Source of the DNA: Acidobacteriota bacterium
GTDB taxonomy: Bacteria; Acidobacteriota; Terriglobia; Bryobacterales; Bryobacteraceae
Length of the DNA stretch: 11,607 bases
Assembly: GCA_023436715.1 (NCBI GenBank)
Contig: JAEZIJ010000119.1
Span: 1 to 11,607 of the forward strand
Direction: 5' to 3'
Below, piece by piece: positions 1-5,595 of this stretch. Numbering within the stretch: position 1 is the first letter of the stretch; every line of letters starts with the position of its first letter. Under the pieces are notes generated by a model. It was not told the DNA's origin, made no database searches, and saw only the letters and a program-made list of their open reading frames with translations. The position numbers were made by a program, and so were the translations under genes.

Positions 1-135
1 CGCGGGGGCGGCGCCCCCCCCCCGCCCCCGCTCCCGGTGGCGAAACCTTTCGGCTCGGAATGGAATGGCAATCCGAGGGACCCCCCGGCCCGCTCCCGGC
101 CACAAGCGGAAACACACAACCGGACGATCTTGGCA
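1..135. other. Gene-free left edge with C-rich low-complexity tract
   Basis: No convincing gene lies here. Bases 4-18 form a short perfect hairpin (GGGGGC, loop GGC, GCCCCC). It runs straight into a C10 run at 14-23 and a C5 run at 25-29. The rest is unremarkable GC-rich DNA downstream of the glycosyltransferase stop codon. The hairpin could belong to a terminator of an off-window gene. The homopolymer could equally be a contig-edge or sequencing artefact, since it sits at the very first bases. A 60-codon open frame starting at base 60 has no ribosome site and no recognisable content. Confidence 0.4.
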
Positions 136-1545
136 CTAGACCGCTTTCCTCGCCACCGCGATCAGCGATAGCCCCCGCCAGGGCAGGAGCCAATCCACGC
201 GCCGCCAGAGCCAGACCGTCTTGTCGAAAAGCTTCAGCGTAGGTTTGTCGATGACCTTGCTCCGCAGCAGGCCGCCGTACAGAAGCCAGGCGAGCGCCCC
301 CACCTTGTTCATCTGGTGTACCTTCTCCACGCGGCAGCCGTTCTGCTCCAGCAGCTTGCGCAATTCCCGCTCGGTGAAACGCTGGCGGTTGCCCAGAGTC
401 TTGTCGAGGCGGCAGTAAAGCGACGGACTTTGCGGCGCGAGCACCACCAGCGCGCCGCCCGGTTTGAGAGTGCGCTCCAGCGCGGCGATGGATTTGCCGG
501 GGTCGTCCAGCAGCTCCAGCACGTGCAGGCACAGCACGGTGTCGAAGGTCTCTTGGAATCCATCGAGCCCCTGAGTGGAGTTCGGATCGAGCGGACGCAC
601 GCAAACGTTCGGCGTGCGCAGGAACCGGTTCCGCAGCGCGTGCAGGTAAAGCGGGTCCCGCTCTCCGGCAACGTATTGCAGCCGCCGCGCCATCAGCCGC
701 GCGGAGATCTGCCCGATGCCCGCGCTGACCTCCAGCACCGTGTCCCCCACGTGCGGCCGAACGGTCCGCGCCAGCCAGCTCAGGTACTGCGGCGTGCCGG
801 TCAGGTTATTCAGCATGCCGCGCCCGTAAGGCTCGACGTACAGGTCGTCGATCACCCAGAACTTCAGCACCGTGAGCAGCGCCTTGACGCCGTCCTTCCA
901 GCCGATCTTCTTCCCTTCCTCGAACGTCCGTCCGTGGTAGCTGATCGGCACTTCGTAAATCCGCAGCTTCCGCTTCGCGCACTTCATGGTGATTTCCGGC
1001 TCGAAACCGAAGCGGTTCGACCGTATGGGGATGCTCTTCAAAAGGTCCGTGCGGAAGGCTTTGTAGCACGTCTCCATGTCCGTGACGTTCAGGTTGGAGA
1101 ACATATTCGAGATCAGCGTCAGGCACTTGTTGATCATCGAGTGCCAGAACGGCAGCACGCGCGTCTGATCGCCCGCGAGGTAGCGCGAACCGAAGACGGC
1201 GTCGGCGTGCCCGTCGAGCAGCGGGCGCAGCAGGCGCGGGTATTCGTTGGGGTCGTACTCGAGGTCCGCATCCTGTATGATGCAAAAGTCGCCGCTAGCC
1301 TGCCTGATCGCGCTGCGGACCGCCGCTCCCTTTCCCATGTTCACCTCGTGGCGGAACAGGCGGATCTCCGGGTGCCCGTCGGCGAGCCGGGTGAGGATAT
1401 CCCACGTGCCGTCGGTCGAGCGGTCGTCCACGATAACCAACTCCCGCTCCATCGCTTCGGGCAGCGGCGCAGCGAGCACCTGAGAGAGGCAGCGCTCTAC
1501 CATCGTGCGCTCGTTGTAGACCGGCATCAGGATCGAGAGTTTCAT
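136..1545 (-). CDS. Fused glycosyltransferase family 2 / SAM-dependent methyltransferase
   Basis: This is a 469-residue two-domain protein. Residues 1 to about 240 are a GT-A-fold family 2 glycosyltransferase of the dolichol-phosphate-mannose-synthase-like group: N-terminal PVYNE at 8-12, VDDRSTDGT at 39-47, and the metal-binding DxD as DAD at 92-94. No membrane helices follow this domain, so it is probably cytosolic or peripheral and transfers sugar from a nucleotide-sugar donor. Residues about 243-469 are a class I methyltransferase: motif I LEVSAGIGQIS at 271-281, an acidic residue after strand 2 (GERD at 294-297), LCLHVLELLDDP at 338-349, and LKPGG at 360-364. The likely role is building and methylating a lipid-linked or surface glycan. 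Substrates cannot be read from sequence. ATG 1545 is chosen because MKLSILMPVYNE is a typical family N-terminus, and a weak GGTGAG lies 2 bases upstream. The gene is divergent from purC. The domain calls are firm; the specific function is not. Confidence 0.9.
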   Translation of the reverse strand: MKLSILMPVYNERTMVERCLSQVLAAPLPEAMERELVIVDDRSTDGTWDILTRLADGHPEIRLFRHEVNMGKGAAVRSAIRQASGDFCIIQDADLEYDPNEYPRLLRPLLDGHADAVFGSRYLAGDQTRVLPFWHSMINKCLTLISNMFSNLNVTDMETCYKAFRTDLLKSIPIRSNRFGFEPEITMKCAKRKLRIYEVPISYHGRTFEEGKKIGWKDGVKALLTVLKFWVIDDLYVEPYGRGMLNNLTGTPQYLSWLARTVRPHVGDTVLEVSAGIGQISARLMARRLQYVAGERDPLYLHALRNRFLRTPNVCVRPLDPNSTQGLDGFQETFDTVLCLHVLELLDDPGKSIAALERTLKPGGALVVLAPQSPSLYCRLDKTLGNRQRFTERELRKLLEQNGCRVEKVHQMNKVGALAWLLYGGLLRSKVIDKPTLKLFDKTVWLWRRVDWLLPWRGLSLIAVARKAV

Positions 1546-1553
1546 GACTCACC

Positions 1554-1559
1554 AGTATA
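1554..1559 (-). promoter_or_regulatory. Candidate -10 box for the glycosyltransferase/methyltransferase gene
   Basis: Read on the minus strand the sequence is TATACT, a 5/6 match to the sigma-70 -10 consensus, 8 bases before the ATG. No good -35 box is visible at 16-18 bp. It overlaps the plus-strand TATAAT of purC, so one near-symmetric AT patch could serve both directions. This rests on sequence inspection only. Confidence 0.4.
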
Positions 1560-1561
1560 AT
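1556..1561 (+). promoter_or_regulatory. Candidate purC-operon -10 box (TATAAT)
   Basis: A perfect TATAAT sits in otherwise GC-rich DNA, 28 bases before the first purC ATG. The expected start of transcription is near 1568, giving a leader of about 22 bases. No clear -35 hexamer is visible at 16-18 bp, so a bound activator or a weak -35 would be needed. The site overlaps the divergent -10 box on the minus strand. Confidence 0.5.
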
Positions 1562-1572
1562 AAGCACTACGG

Positions 1573-1586
1573 CCGGCAGTTGCCGG
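1573..1586. promoter_or_regulatory. Inverted repeat in purC leader, possible operator
   Basis: CCGGCA-GT-TGCCGG is a perfect 6-bp dyad around a 2-bp centre. It lies between the predicted transcription start (about 1568) and the purC start codon (1590). The 2-bp centre is too tight for a stable RNA hairpin, so a protein-binding operator is the likelier reading. No known regulator motif is recognised. Confidence 0.3.
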
Positions 1587-1589
1587 ATA

Positions 1590-2498
1590 ATGGATCTTTC
1601 AATCGACTCTATGAGCCAGATCATCCTCGAAACCAACCTGCCCGGCGTTGAGCACCTTGGCAGAGGCAAAGTGCGTGACATCTATTCGGCCGGCGATAAC
1701 CTTATCATCGTCGCGACCGACCGCATCTCAGCCTTCGACTATATCCTCGCCACCGGCATTCCGGACAAAGGCAAGGTACTGACACAGCTCTCCGTTTTCT
1801 GGTTCGATTTCCTGCGCGAAGTCACGCCCACGCACTTCCTCACGGCTTCGGTGGACGATTACCCGGCTCCCCTGCGCCAGTTCCGCGATCAGCTCGAGGG
1901 CCGGTCCATGCTCGTGAAGCGTGCCCGGATGATCGAGATTGAATGCGTGGCGCGAGGGTATCTCTCCGGCTCCGGCTGGAAGGAGTATCGCGAACAGGGG
2001 ACGGTCTGCGGCATTGCCCTGCCCTCGGGGCTCAAAGAGAGCGATAAGCTGCCCGAACCGATTTTCACGCCCGCCATCAAGGCGCAGACCGGCCACGACG
2101 AGAACGTCTCCTTCGAAAGGGTCGTCGCGATCATCGGACAGGATCTCGCAGCCCGGCTGCGCGACCTCACGCTGACTATCTACCGCCGCGCCGCGGATTA
2201 CGCGCTGGCGCGCGGCATCATCATTGCCGATACCAAGTTCGAATTCGGCTTCGTTGGCGACGAACTCGTGCTTGCGGACGAAGTGCTCACCCCGGATTCC
2301 TCGCGGTTCTGGCCGCTCGAAACCTGGCGCCCCGGCGGCGCGCAGCCTTCATACGACAAGCAGTACGTGCGCGACTACCTGGAATCCATTCGCTGGAACA
2401 AGCAGCCCCCTGCGCCCGCTCTCCCGCCGGAGGTGGCCGCTCATACAGGCGAGAAGTATAAGGACGCATACCGCGTGTTGACTGGCAATAACCTGTGA
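1590..2498 (+). CDS. purC: Phosphoribosylaminoimidazole-succinocarboxamide synthase (SAICAR synthetase)
   Basis: This enzyme catalyses the ATP-dependent ligation of aspartate to CAIR, giving SAICAR, in de novo purine synthesis in the cytosol. The 302-residue length fits the longer, yeast-like bacterial form. Visible landmarks: the nucleotide-binding start GRGKVRDIY at 24-32, ATDRISAFD at 42-50, the substrate-site segment IECVARGYLSGSGW at 117-130, LPEPIFTPA at 154-162, and the signature IIADTKFEFG at 211-220. Two starts are possible, ATG 1590 and ATG 1611. Neither has a good Shine-Dalgarno site; family alignments usually begin near the second, giving 295 residues. The stop overlaps the GTG start of the next gene by 4 bases (GTGA), so the two are probably translationally coupled. 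The function is confident; the exact start is not. Confidence 0.97.
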   Translation: MDLSIDSMSQIILETNLPGVEHLGRGKVRDIYSAGDNLIIVATDRISAFDYILATGIPDKGKVLTQLSVFWFDFLREVTPTHFLTASVDDYPAPLRQFRDQLEGRSMLVKRARMIEIECVARGYLSGSGWKEYREQGTVCGIALPSGLKESDKLPEPIFTPAIKAQTGHDENVSFERVVAIIGQDLAARLRDLTLTIYRRAADYALARGIIIADTKFEFGFVGDELVLADEVLTPDSSRFWPLETWRPGGAQPSYDKQYVRDYLESIRWNKQPPAPALPPEVAAHTGEKYKDAYRVLTGNNL

Positions 2499-3034
2499 AC
2501 TGGCTGGATATCGTACTTGCGATCATTCTCGCCGCATCCGTGATCGAGGGATTCAGAAAGGGGCTGGCGCGCACGGCGACCGGCCTCGGCGCCCTCATTT
2601 TCGGCCTGCTCTGCGCGTTCTGGTTTCACGGCACGCTCGCCGCGCATTTCACGTTCATGGACTCGCGCAACGCCGCCAACCTGGTGGCGTTCTTTGTGAT
2701 CTTTCTGGCGTTCCTCCTCGTTGGCGCCCTGATCGGTGCGCTGATTGCACGCTTGCTGAAGCTGGTGCATCTCTCATGGCTGGACCGGCTGGGTGGCGGC
2801 GTGTTCGGCGTCATTCGGGGAGTCCTGGGCGGGGCGATTGTCGTGCTCGCGGTGATGGCGTTTACCGCCCGCCCCGGGCCGGGTTCGGTGTCGCATTCGC
2901 GACTGGCGCCCTACGTCATCGATACTGCCCGAGTCCTCACGGCGGCCGCGCCGTACGAGGTGAAGAACGCGTTCCGCAACAGTTACGAAAAGGTGAAACA
3001 GATCTGGGCCGGCGCTCTGAAAAGCGGCACTTGA
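2495..3034 (+). CDS. cvpA: CvpA family integral membrane protein
   Basis: This is a 179-residue inner-membrane protein with four hydrophobic segments at about residues 3-18, 27-45, 62-85 and 100-123. It carries the family hallmarks of a short first helix followed by GFRKG (19-23) and WLDRLGGGVFGVIRG (95-109) leading into the last helix. The C-terminal 50 residues are soluble and partly basic. In enterobacteria CvpA is needed for colicin V production and sits next to purF. Here it follows purC directly, keeping the purine-gene association, although its biochemical role is not established. The GTG start at 2495 overlaps the purC stop, with no other plausible start at the N-terminal helix. The family call is sound; the gene symbol is by family. 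Confidence 0.88.
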   Translation: MNWLDIVLAIILAASVIEGFRKGLARTATGLGALIFGLLCAFWFHGTLAAHFTFMDSRNAANLVAFFVIFLAFLLVGALIGALIARLLKLVHLSWLDRLGGGVFGVIRGVLGGAIVVLAVMAFTARPGPGSVSHSRLAPYVIDTARVLTAAAPYEVKNAFRNSYEKVKQIWAGALKSGT

Positions 3035-3067
3035 TGGGCCAGGACGGCTCACCGGGGCGCCCCATCC

Positions 3068-3076
3068 TGCTAAAAT
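3068..3076 (+). promoter_or_regulatory. Candidate extended -10 (TGCTAAAAT) before the HAD phosphatase gene
   Basis: TGN followed by TAAAAT matches an extended -10 element (5/6 in the hexamer), ending 18 bases before the ATG at 3095. No -35 box is obvious, as is usual for extended -10 promoters. It would allow the phosphatase and the small gene after it to be transcribed separately from purC-cvpA. A very similar TGATAAAAT precedes efp. Confidence 0.4.
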
Positions 3077-3094
3077 CATGGTTAATCCTCCCGC

Positions 3095-3769
3095 ATGGAT
3101 CTGCTCATTTTCGATTTAGACGGCACTCTTGTCGATTCAAAGCTCGACTTGGCGCACGCGGTGAACGCAACGCGGCGGCATCTGAAATTGCCACCGCTCG
3201 ATACCGACCTGGTGACTACCTATGTCGGCAATGGCGCTCCGGTTCTTATGCGCCGTTCACTGCCTCCGGAGTTTTCCGATGAGGAACTCCAGCGCGCGCT
3301 GGAGTACTTCCTCGCCTACTACGAGCGGCACGAGTTGGACAATACCCGCCCGTATCCGGGCATCCCCGAGGCGCTCGAAAAGCTGGCCGGCGAGGGCGTG
3401 CTGATGGCCGTGCTCACCAACAAGCCGCTCCCGATGAGCCAAGGTATTCTCGACGGCCTCAACCTCTCGCGCCACTTCGCGCGCATATACGGCGGCAACA
3501 GCTTCGAATCGAAGAAGCCGCACCCGATCGGAGTCGAGACGCTGCTCAAGGAGTTGAACGGCACGCCGGAATCCACCATGCTCGTCGGCGATAGCGCGGT
3601 GGATGTCCGCACGGCCCGCAATGCAGGAATAAGGGTGTGCGGCGTAACATATGGATTTCAGCCCGAATCGTTCGAGGAGAACCCGCCGGATATGACAGTA
3701 GACGGGCTCGATGAACTCGTCCGGGCCGTCATCGCCGAACGAAAGACCCGAGGTGCTTCACAATCATGA
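3095..3769 (+). CDS. gph: HAD-superfamily phosphatase, phosphoglycolate phosphatase type
   Basis: This is a 224-residue cytosolic hydrolase. All HAD motifs are intact: motif I DLDGT at 7-11 (nucleophile Asp7, acid/base Asp9), motif II Thr108 in LTNKP, motif III Lys141 in KKPHP, and motif IV GDSAVD at 165-170. The helical cap lies between residues 15 and about 85, matching the C1-capped Gph/PGP class. The family removes phosphate from 2-phosphoglycolate formed during DNA repair or oxygenase side reactions. Other small phosphate esters, including nucleotides or pyrophosphate, are possible substrates, so the symbol is by similarity. ATG 3095 is fixed by motif I starting at residue 7; no Shine-Dalgarno site is seen. 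It lies 60 bp after cvpA. Its TGA overlaps the ATG of a small downstream gene (ATGA). Confidence 0.87.
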   Translation: MDLLIFDLDGTLVDSKLDLAHAVNATRRHLKLPPLDTDLVTTYVGNGAPVLMRRSLPPEFSDEELQRALEYFLAYYERHELDNTRPYPGIPEALEKLAGEGVLMAVLTNKPLPMSQGILDGLNLSRHFARIYGGNSFESKKPHPIGVETLLKELNGTPESTMLVGDSAVDVRTARNAGIRVCGVTYGFQPESFEENPPDMTVDGLDELVRAVIAERKTRGASQS

Positions 3770-3930
3770 CCTACAAACCTGGAACCCCCGCCCCTGACAC
3801 CGGGATCTACTGGTGCAGCGTGTGCAAGCTGCCCGCGAGCTTCAAGAAAGAAGAGAGCCTTCCGGAGTGCAGGAATAAGTGCGGCCGCGGACGATGGGAA
3901 CTCGTCCGGCCGGAGGAAGCCAAGCAGTAA
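3766..3930 (+). CDS. Small zinc-ribbon-like protein (54 aa)
   Basis: ATG at 3766 overlaps the phosphatase stop as ATGA, and the frame closes at TAA 3928-3930. The product has two cysteine pairs: CSVC (Cys17, Cys20) and CRNKC (Cys35, Cys39). This spacing suits a small treble-clef or zinc-ribbon fold. The N-terminus YKPGTPAPDTGIY (3-15) resembles the start of YjzC-like small proteins as I remember them; the cysteines would be an added feature. The conserved-looking GRGRWELV (40-47) follows the last cysteine. The coupled start, the regular codon use and the metal-site pattern support a real gene. Its function is unknown. It could be a nucleic-acid-binding or regulatory mini-protein, or a metal-binding partner of the phosphatase. 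Confidence 0.78.
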   Translation: MTYKPGTPAPDTGIYWCSVCKLPASFKKEESLPECRNKCGRGRWELVRPEEAKQ

Positions 3931-3933
3931 GAG

Positions 3934-3995
3934 GTTGTGGGTAGCGGGTTGTGGGCTGCGGGAAAGACCTACGGCCCACAGCCCGGGACCGCTAC
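3934..3995. repeat. Period-7 GTGG-rich hairpin element A (3' side of guaB)
   Basis: The left arm is a run of imperfect heptamers in register: GTTGTGG (3934), GTAGCGG (3941), GTTGTGG (3948), GCTGCGG (3955). The right arm is inverted: CCGCTAC (3989-3995) pairs with GTAGCGG 3941-3947, CAGCCC (3979-3984) pairs with GGGCTG 3953-3958, and CCC (3975-3977) pairs with GGG 3960-3962. The whole folds into a long interrupted hairpin. The right arm overlaps the last codon and stop of guaB. No U-tract follows on either strand, so it is not a standard terminator. A related element lies at 5493-5562. Confidence 0.65.
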
Positions 3996-5449
3996 TGTTC
4001 CACCCGGTAGTTGGGCGCTTCCTTCGTGATGATCACGTCGTGGACGTGGCTCTCCCGCAGTCCCGCCGAAGTTACGCGCACAAACTTCGCGATCCGTTGC
4101 AGCTCGCGAATACTCGCCGCGCCGCAATAGCCCATGCCGGATTTCAATCCGCCCACAAGCTGGAAAACCAGATCTGACAGCGGGCCCTTGTGAGGCACGC
4201 GTCCCTCGATGCCTTCGGGCACGAGCTTCGCGTTCTGTTCCTGGCCGTAGCGGTCCGCACTCGCGATCACCATCGCGCTCGTGGACCCCATGCCGCGGTA
4301 GCTCTTGAACGTGCGGCCCTGGTAGAGAATCGTTTCGCCAGGGCTCTCATCCGTGCCGGCGAACAGGCTGCCGATCATGACGCAATCGGCACCGGCGGCG
4401 ATCGCCTTCGTCACGTCTCCGGAGTACTTGATTCCTCCGTCCGCGATCAGCGGCACGCCGGCTTCTCTGGTGGCGCGCGAGCATTCCGCGATCGCTGTGA
4501 TCTGCGGCACGCCCGCCCCGGTCACTATGCGCGTTGTGCAGATAGAGCCGGGTCCGATGCCTACCTTGATGCCGTCCGCGCCGAGCGAAATCAGGTCGCG
4601 TGCGCCGTCGTAAGTGGCCACGTTGCCCGCCAGCAGTTCCACATCGGGCAGTTTGCTCTTGACTGTGCGGACAACTTCGAGCACGCGCTCGCTGTGGCCG
4701 TGCGCCGTGTCCACCGCGAGAATGTCAACCTTCTTTGCAACGAGTTCCTGAGCCCGCTCGAGGAAATCCTTGCCCGCCCCGATGGCGGCGCCCACACGCA
4801 ACCGTCCTTGCGAATCCTTCGCCGCGTTCGGGTACTTCAACTTTTTCTGGATGTCTTTGACGGTGATCAGACCTTTGAGGACGTAGTTATCATCCACCAC
4901 AAGCAACTTCTCTACGCGGTGCTTGTGGAGGATCTTTTCCGCTTCTTCAAGAGTGGTGCCGACCGGAACCGTGATCAGGTTCTCCTTCGTCATCACATTC
5001 TCGATCGCCTGATCGTGATTGGTTTCGAACCGCAGGTCGCGATTGGTGAGAATGCCTACCAGCCGCCCGTGTCGCGTGATCGGCACGCCGGAGATGCGGA
5101 AACGGCGCATCACTTCGAGCGCCTCGTATATCTTCTGTTCCGGCTCCATCGTGACGGGATCGACGATCATCCCGCTCTCACTCCGCTTCACGCGATCGAC
5201 TTCTTCCGCCTGCCGCTCGATCGGCATATTGCGGTGTATGATGCCGATCCCGCCCTCGCGCGCGAGAGCGATGGCGAGGCGCGACTCGCTGACCGTATCC
5301 ATCGCCGCGCTGACAATAGGAATATTCAGGCCGATATTGCGGCTCAAACAGGTGCGTGTATCTGCCTGTGCCGGCAAAACGCCGCTCCGCGCGGGCAACA
5401 GGAGAACATCGTCGAAGGTGAGCCCTTCAGGAATGCTGTCAACAACCAT
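3992..5449 (-). CDS. guaB: Inosine-5'-monophosphate dehydrogenase
   Basis: The enzyme oxidises IMP to XMP with NAD+, the committed step to GMP. The 485 residues match the usual bacterial length. Landmarks: N-terminal LTFDDVLLLPA at 10-20; a tandem CBS pair at about 92-210 that senses adenine/guanine nucleotides in this family; the catalytic loop GPGSICTTR at 299-307 with nucleophile Cys304; IADGGI at 335-340 for phosphate binding; the flap DRYGQE at 399-404; and GIEGRVPHKG at 413-422. ATG 5449 is preferred because MVVDSIPEGLTFDD is the family N-terminus. The frame stays open upstream to 5608, but that stretch runs through the repeat element and encodes nothing conserved. No Shine-Dalgarno site precedes this ATG; a -10 box ends only 5 bases before it. 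The stop lies inside repeat element A. Confidence 0.97.
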   Translation of the reverse strand: MVVDSIPEGLTFDDVLLLPARSGVLPAQADTRTCLSRNIGLNIPIVSAAMDTVSESRLAIALAREGGIGIIHRNMPIERQAEEVDRVKRSESGMIVDPVTMEPEQKIYEALEVMRRFRISGVPITRHGRLVGILTNRDLRFETNHDQAIENVMTKENLITVPVGTTLEEAEKILHKHRVEKLLVVDDNYVLKGLITVKDIQKKLKYPNAAKDSQGRLRVGAAIGAGKDFLERAQELVAKKVDILAVDTAHGHSERVLEVVRTVKSKLPDVELLAGNVATYDGARDLISLGADGIKVGIGPGSICTTRIVTGAGVPQITAIAECSRATREAGVPLIADGGIKYSGDVTKAIAAGADCVMIGSLFAGTDESPGETILYQGRTFKSYRGMGSTSAMVIASADRYGQEQNAKLVPEGIEGRVPHKGPLSDLVFQLVGGLKSGMGYCGAASIRELQRIAKFVRVTSAGLRESHVHDVIITKEAPNYRVEQ

Positions 5450-5454
5450 ATTCA

Positions 5455-5483
5455 ATGATACGAAGAGGCGCGAAAGGCCGCAA
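5455..5483 (-). promoter_or_regulatory. Candidate guaB promoter giving a leaderless mRNA
   Basis: On the minus strand TTGCGG (5483-5478) is followed by a 17-bp spacer and then TATCAT (5460-5455). The -10 is a 5/6 match and the -35 keeps TTG. The -10 ends 5 bases before the guaB ATG at 5449, so transcription would begin at or within a base or two of the start codon. The absence of a Shine-Dalgarno site is consistent with leaderless translation. Confidence 0.45.
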
Positions 5484-5492
5484 GGGAGGATC

Positions 5493-5562
5493 GTAGAACG
5501 TGGAACGTGGATCGTGAATTGACGCCTCCACATTCCTCCACTTTCCACGATCCACAATTCAC
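5493..5562. repeat. Period-7 GTGG-rich hairpin element B (between guaB and efp)
   Basis: The left arm consists of four in-register heptamers: GTAGAAC (5493), GTGGAAC (5500), GTGGATC (5507), GTGAATT (5514). The right arm holds inverted heptamers of the same type: CCTCCAC (5525), CCTCCAC (5535), TTTCCAC (5542), GATCCAC (5549), AATTCAC (5556). The exact stem GTGGATCGTG (5507-5516) pairs with CACGATCCAC (5546-5555). The last two units appear in swapped order in the two arms. It sits between the divergent guaB and efp promoters. Composition and 7-bp period match element A at 3934-3995. Confidence 0.7.
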
Positions 5563-5566
5563 GTTT

Positions 5567-5575
5567 TGATAAAAT
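5567..5575 (+). promoter_or_regulatory. Candidate extended -10 (TGATAAAAT) for efp
   Basis: TGA followed by TAAAAT matches an extended -10 element. Transcription would start near 5582, giving a leader of about 14 bases that begins with the GGGAG ribosome-site candidate (5581-5585), 10 bases before the ATG. No -35 hexamer is visible. The site directly abuts repeat element B. Confidence 0.45.
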
Positions 5576-5595
5576 GATCAGGGAGCGTCCCCTTA

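Noticed and set aside
316..1560. 414-codon plus-strand open frame
   Set aside because: It is antisense to the glycosyltransferase/methyltransferase fusion, with biased Gln/Arg/Val content and no recognisable motif.
3054..3063. GGGGCGCCCC palindrome between cvpA and the phosphatase gene
   Set aside because: A 10-bp self-complementary GC word with no loop or T-run is unremarkable at this base composition.
4190..5458. 422-codon plus-strand open frame
   Set aside because: It is a mirror of guaB on the opposite strand, with no motif or ribosome site.
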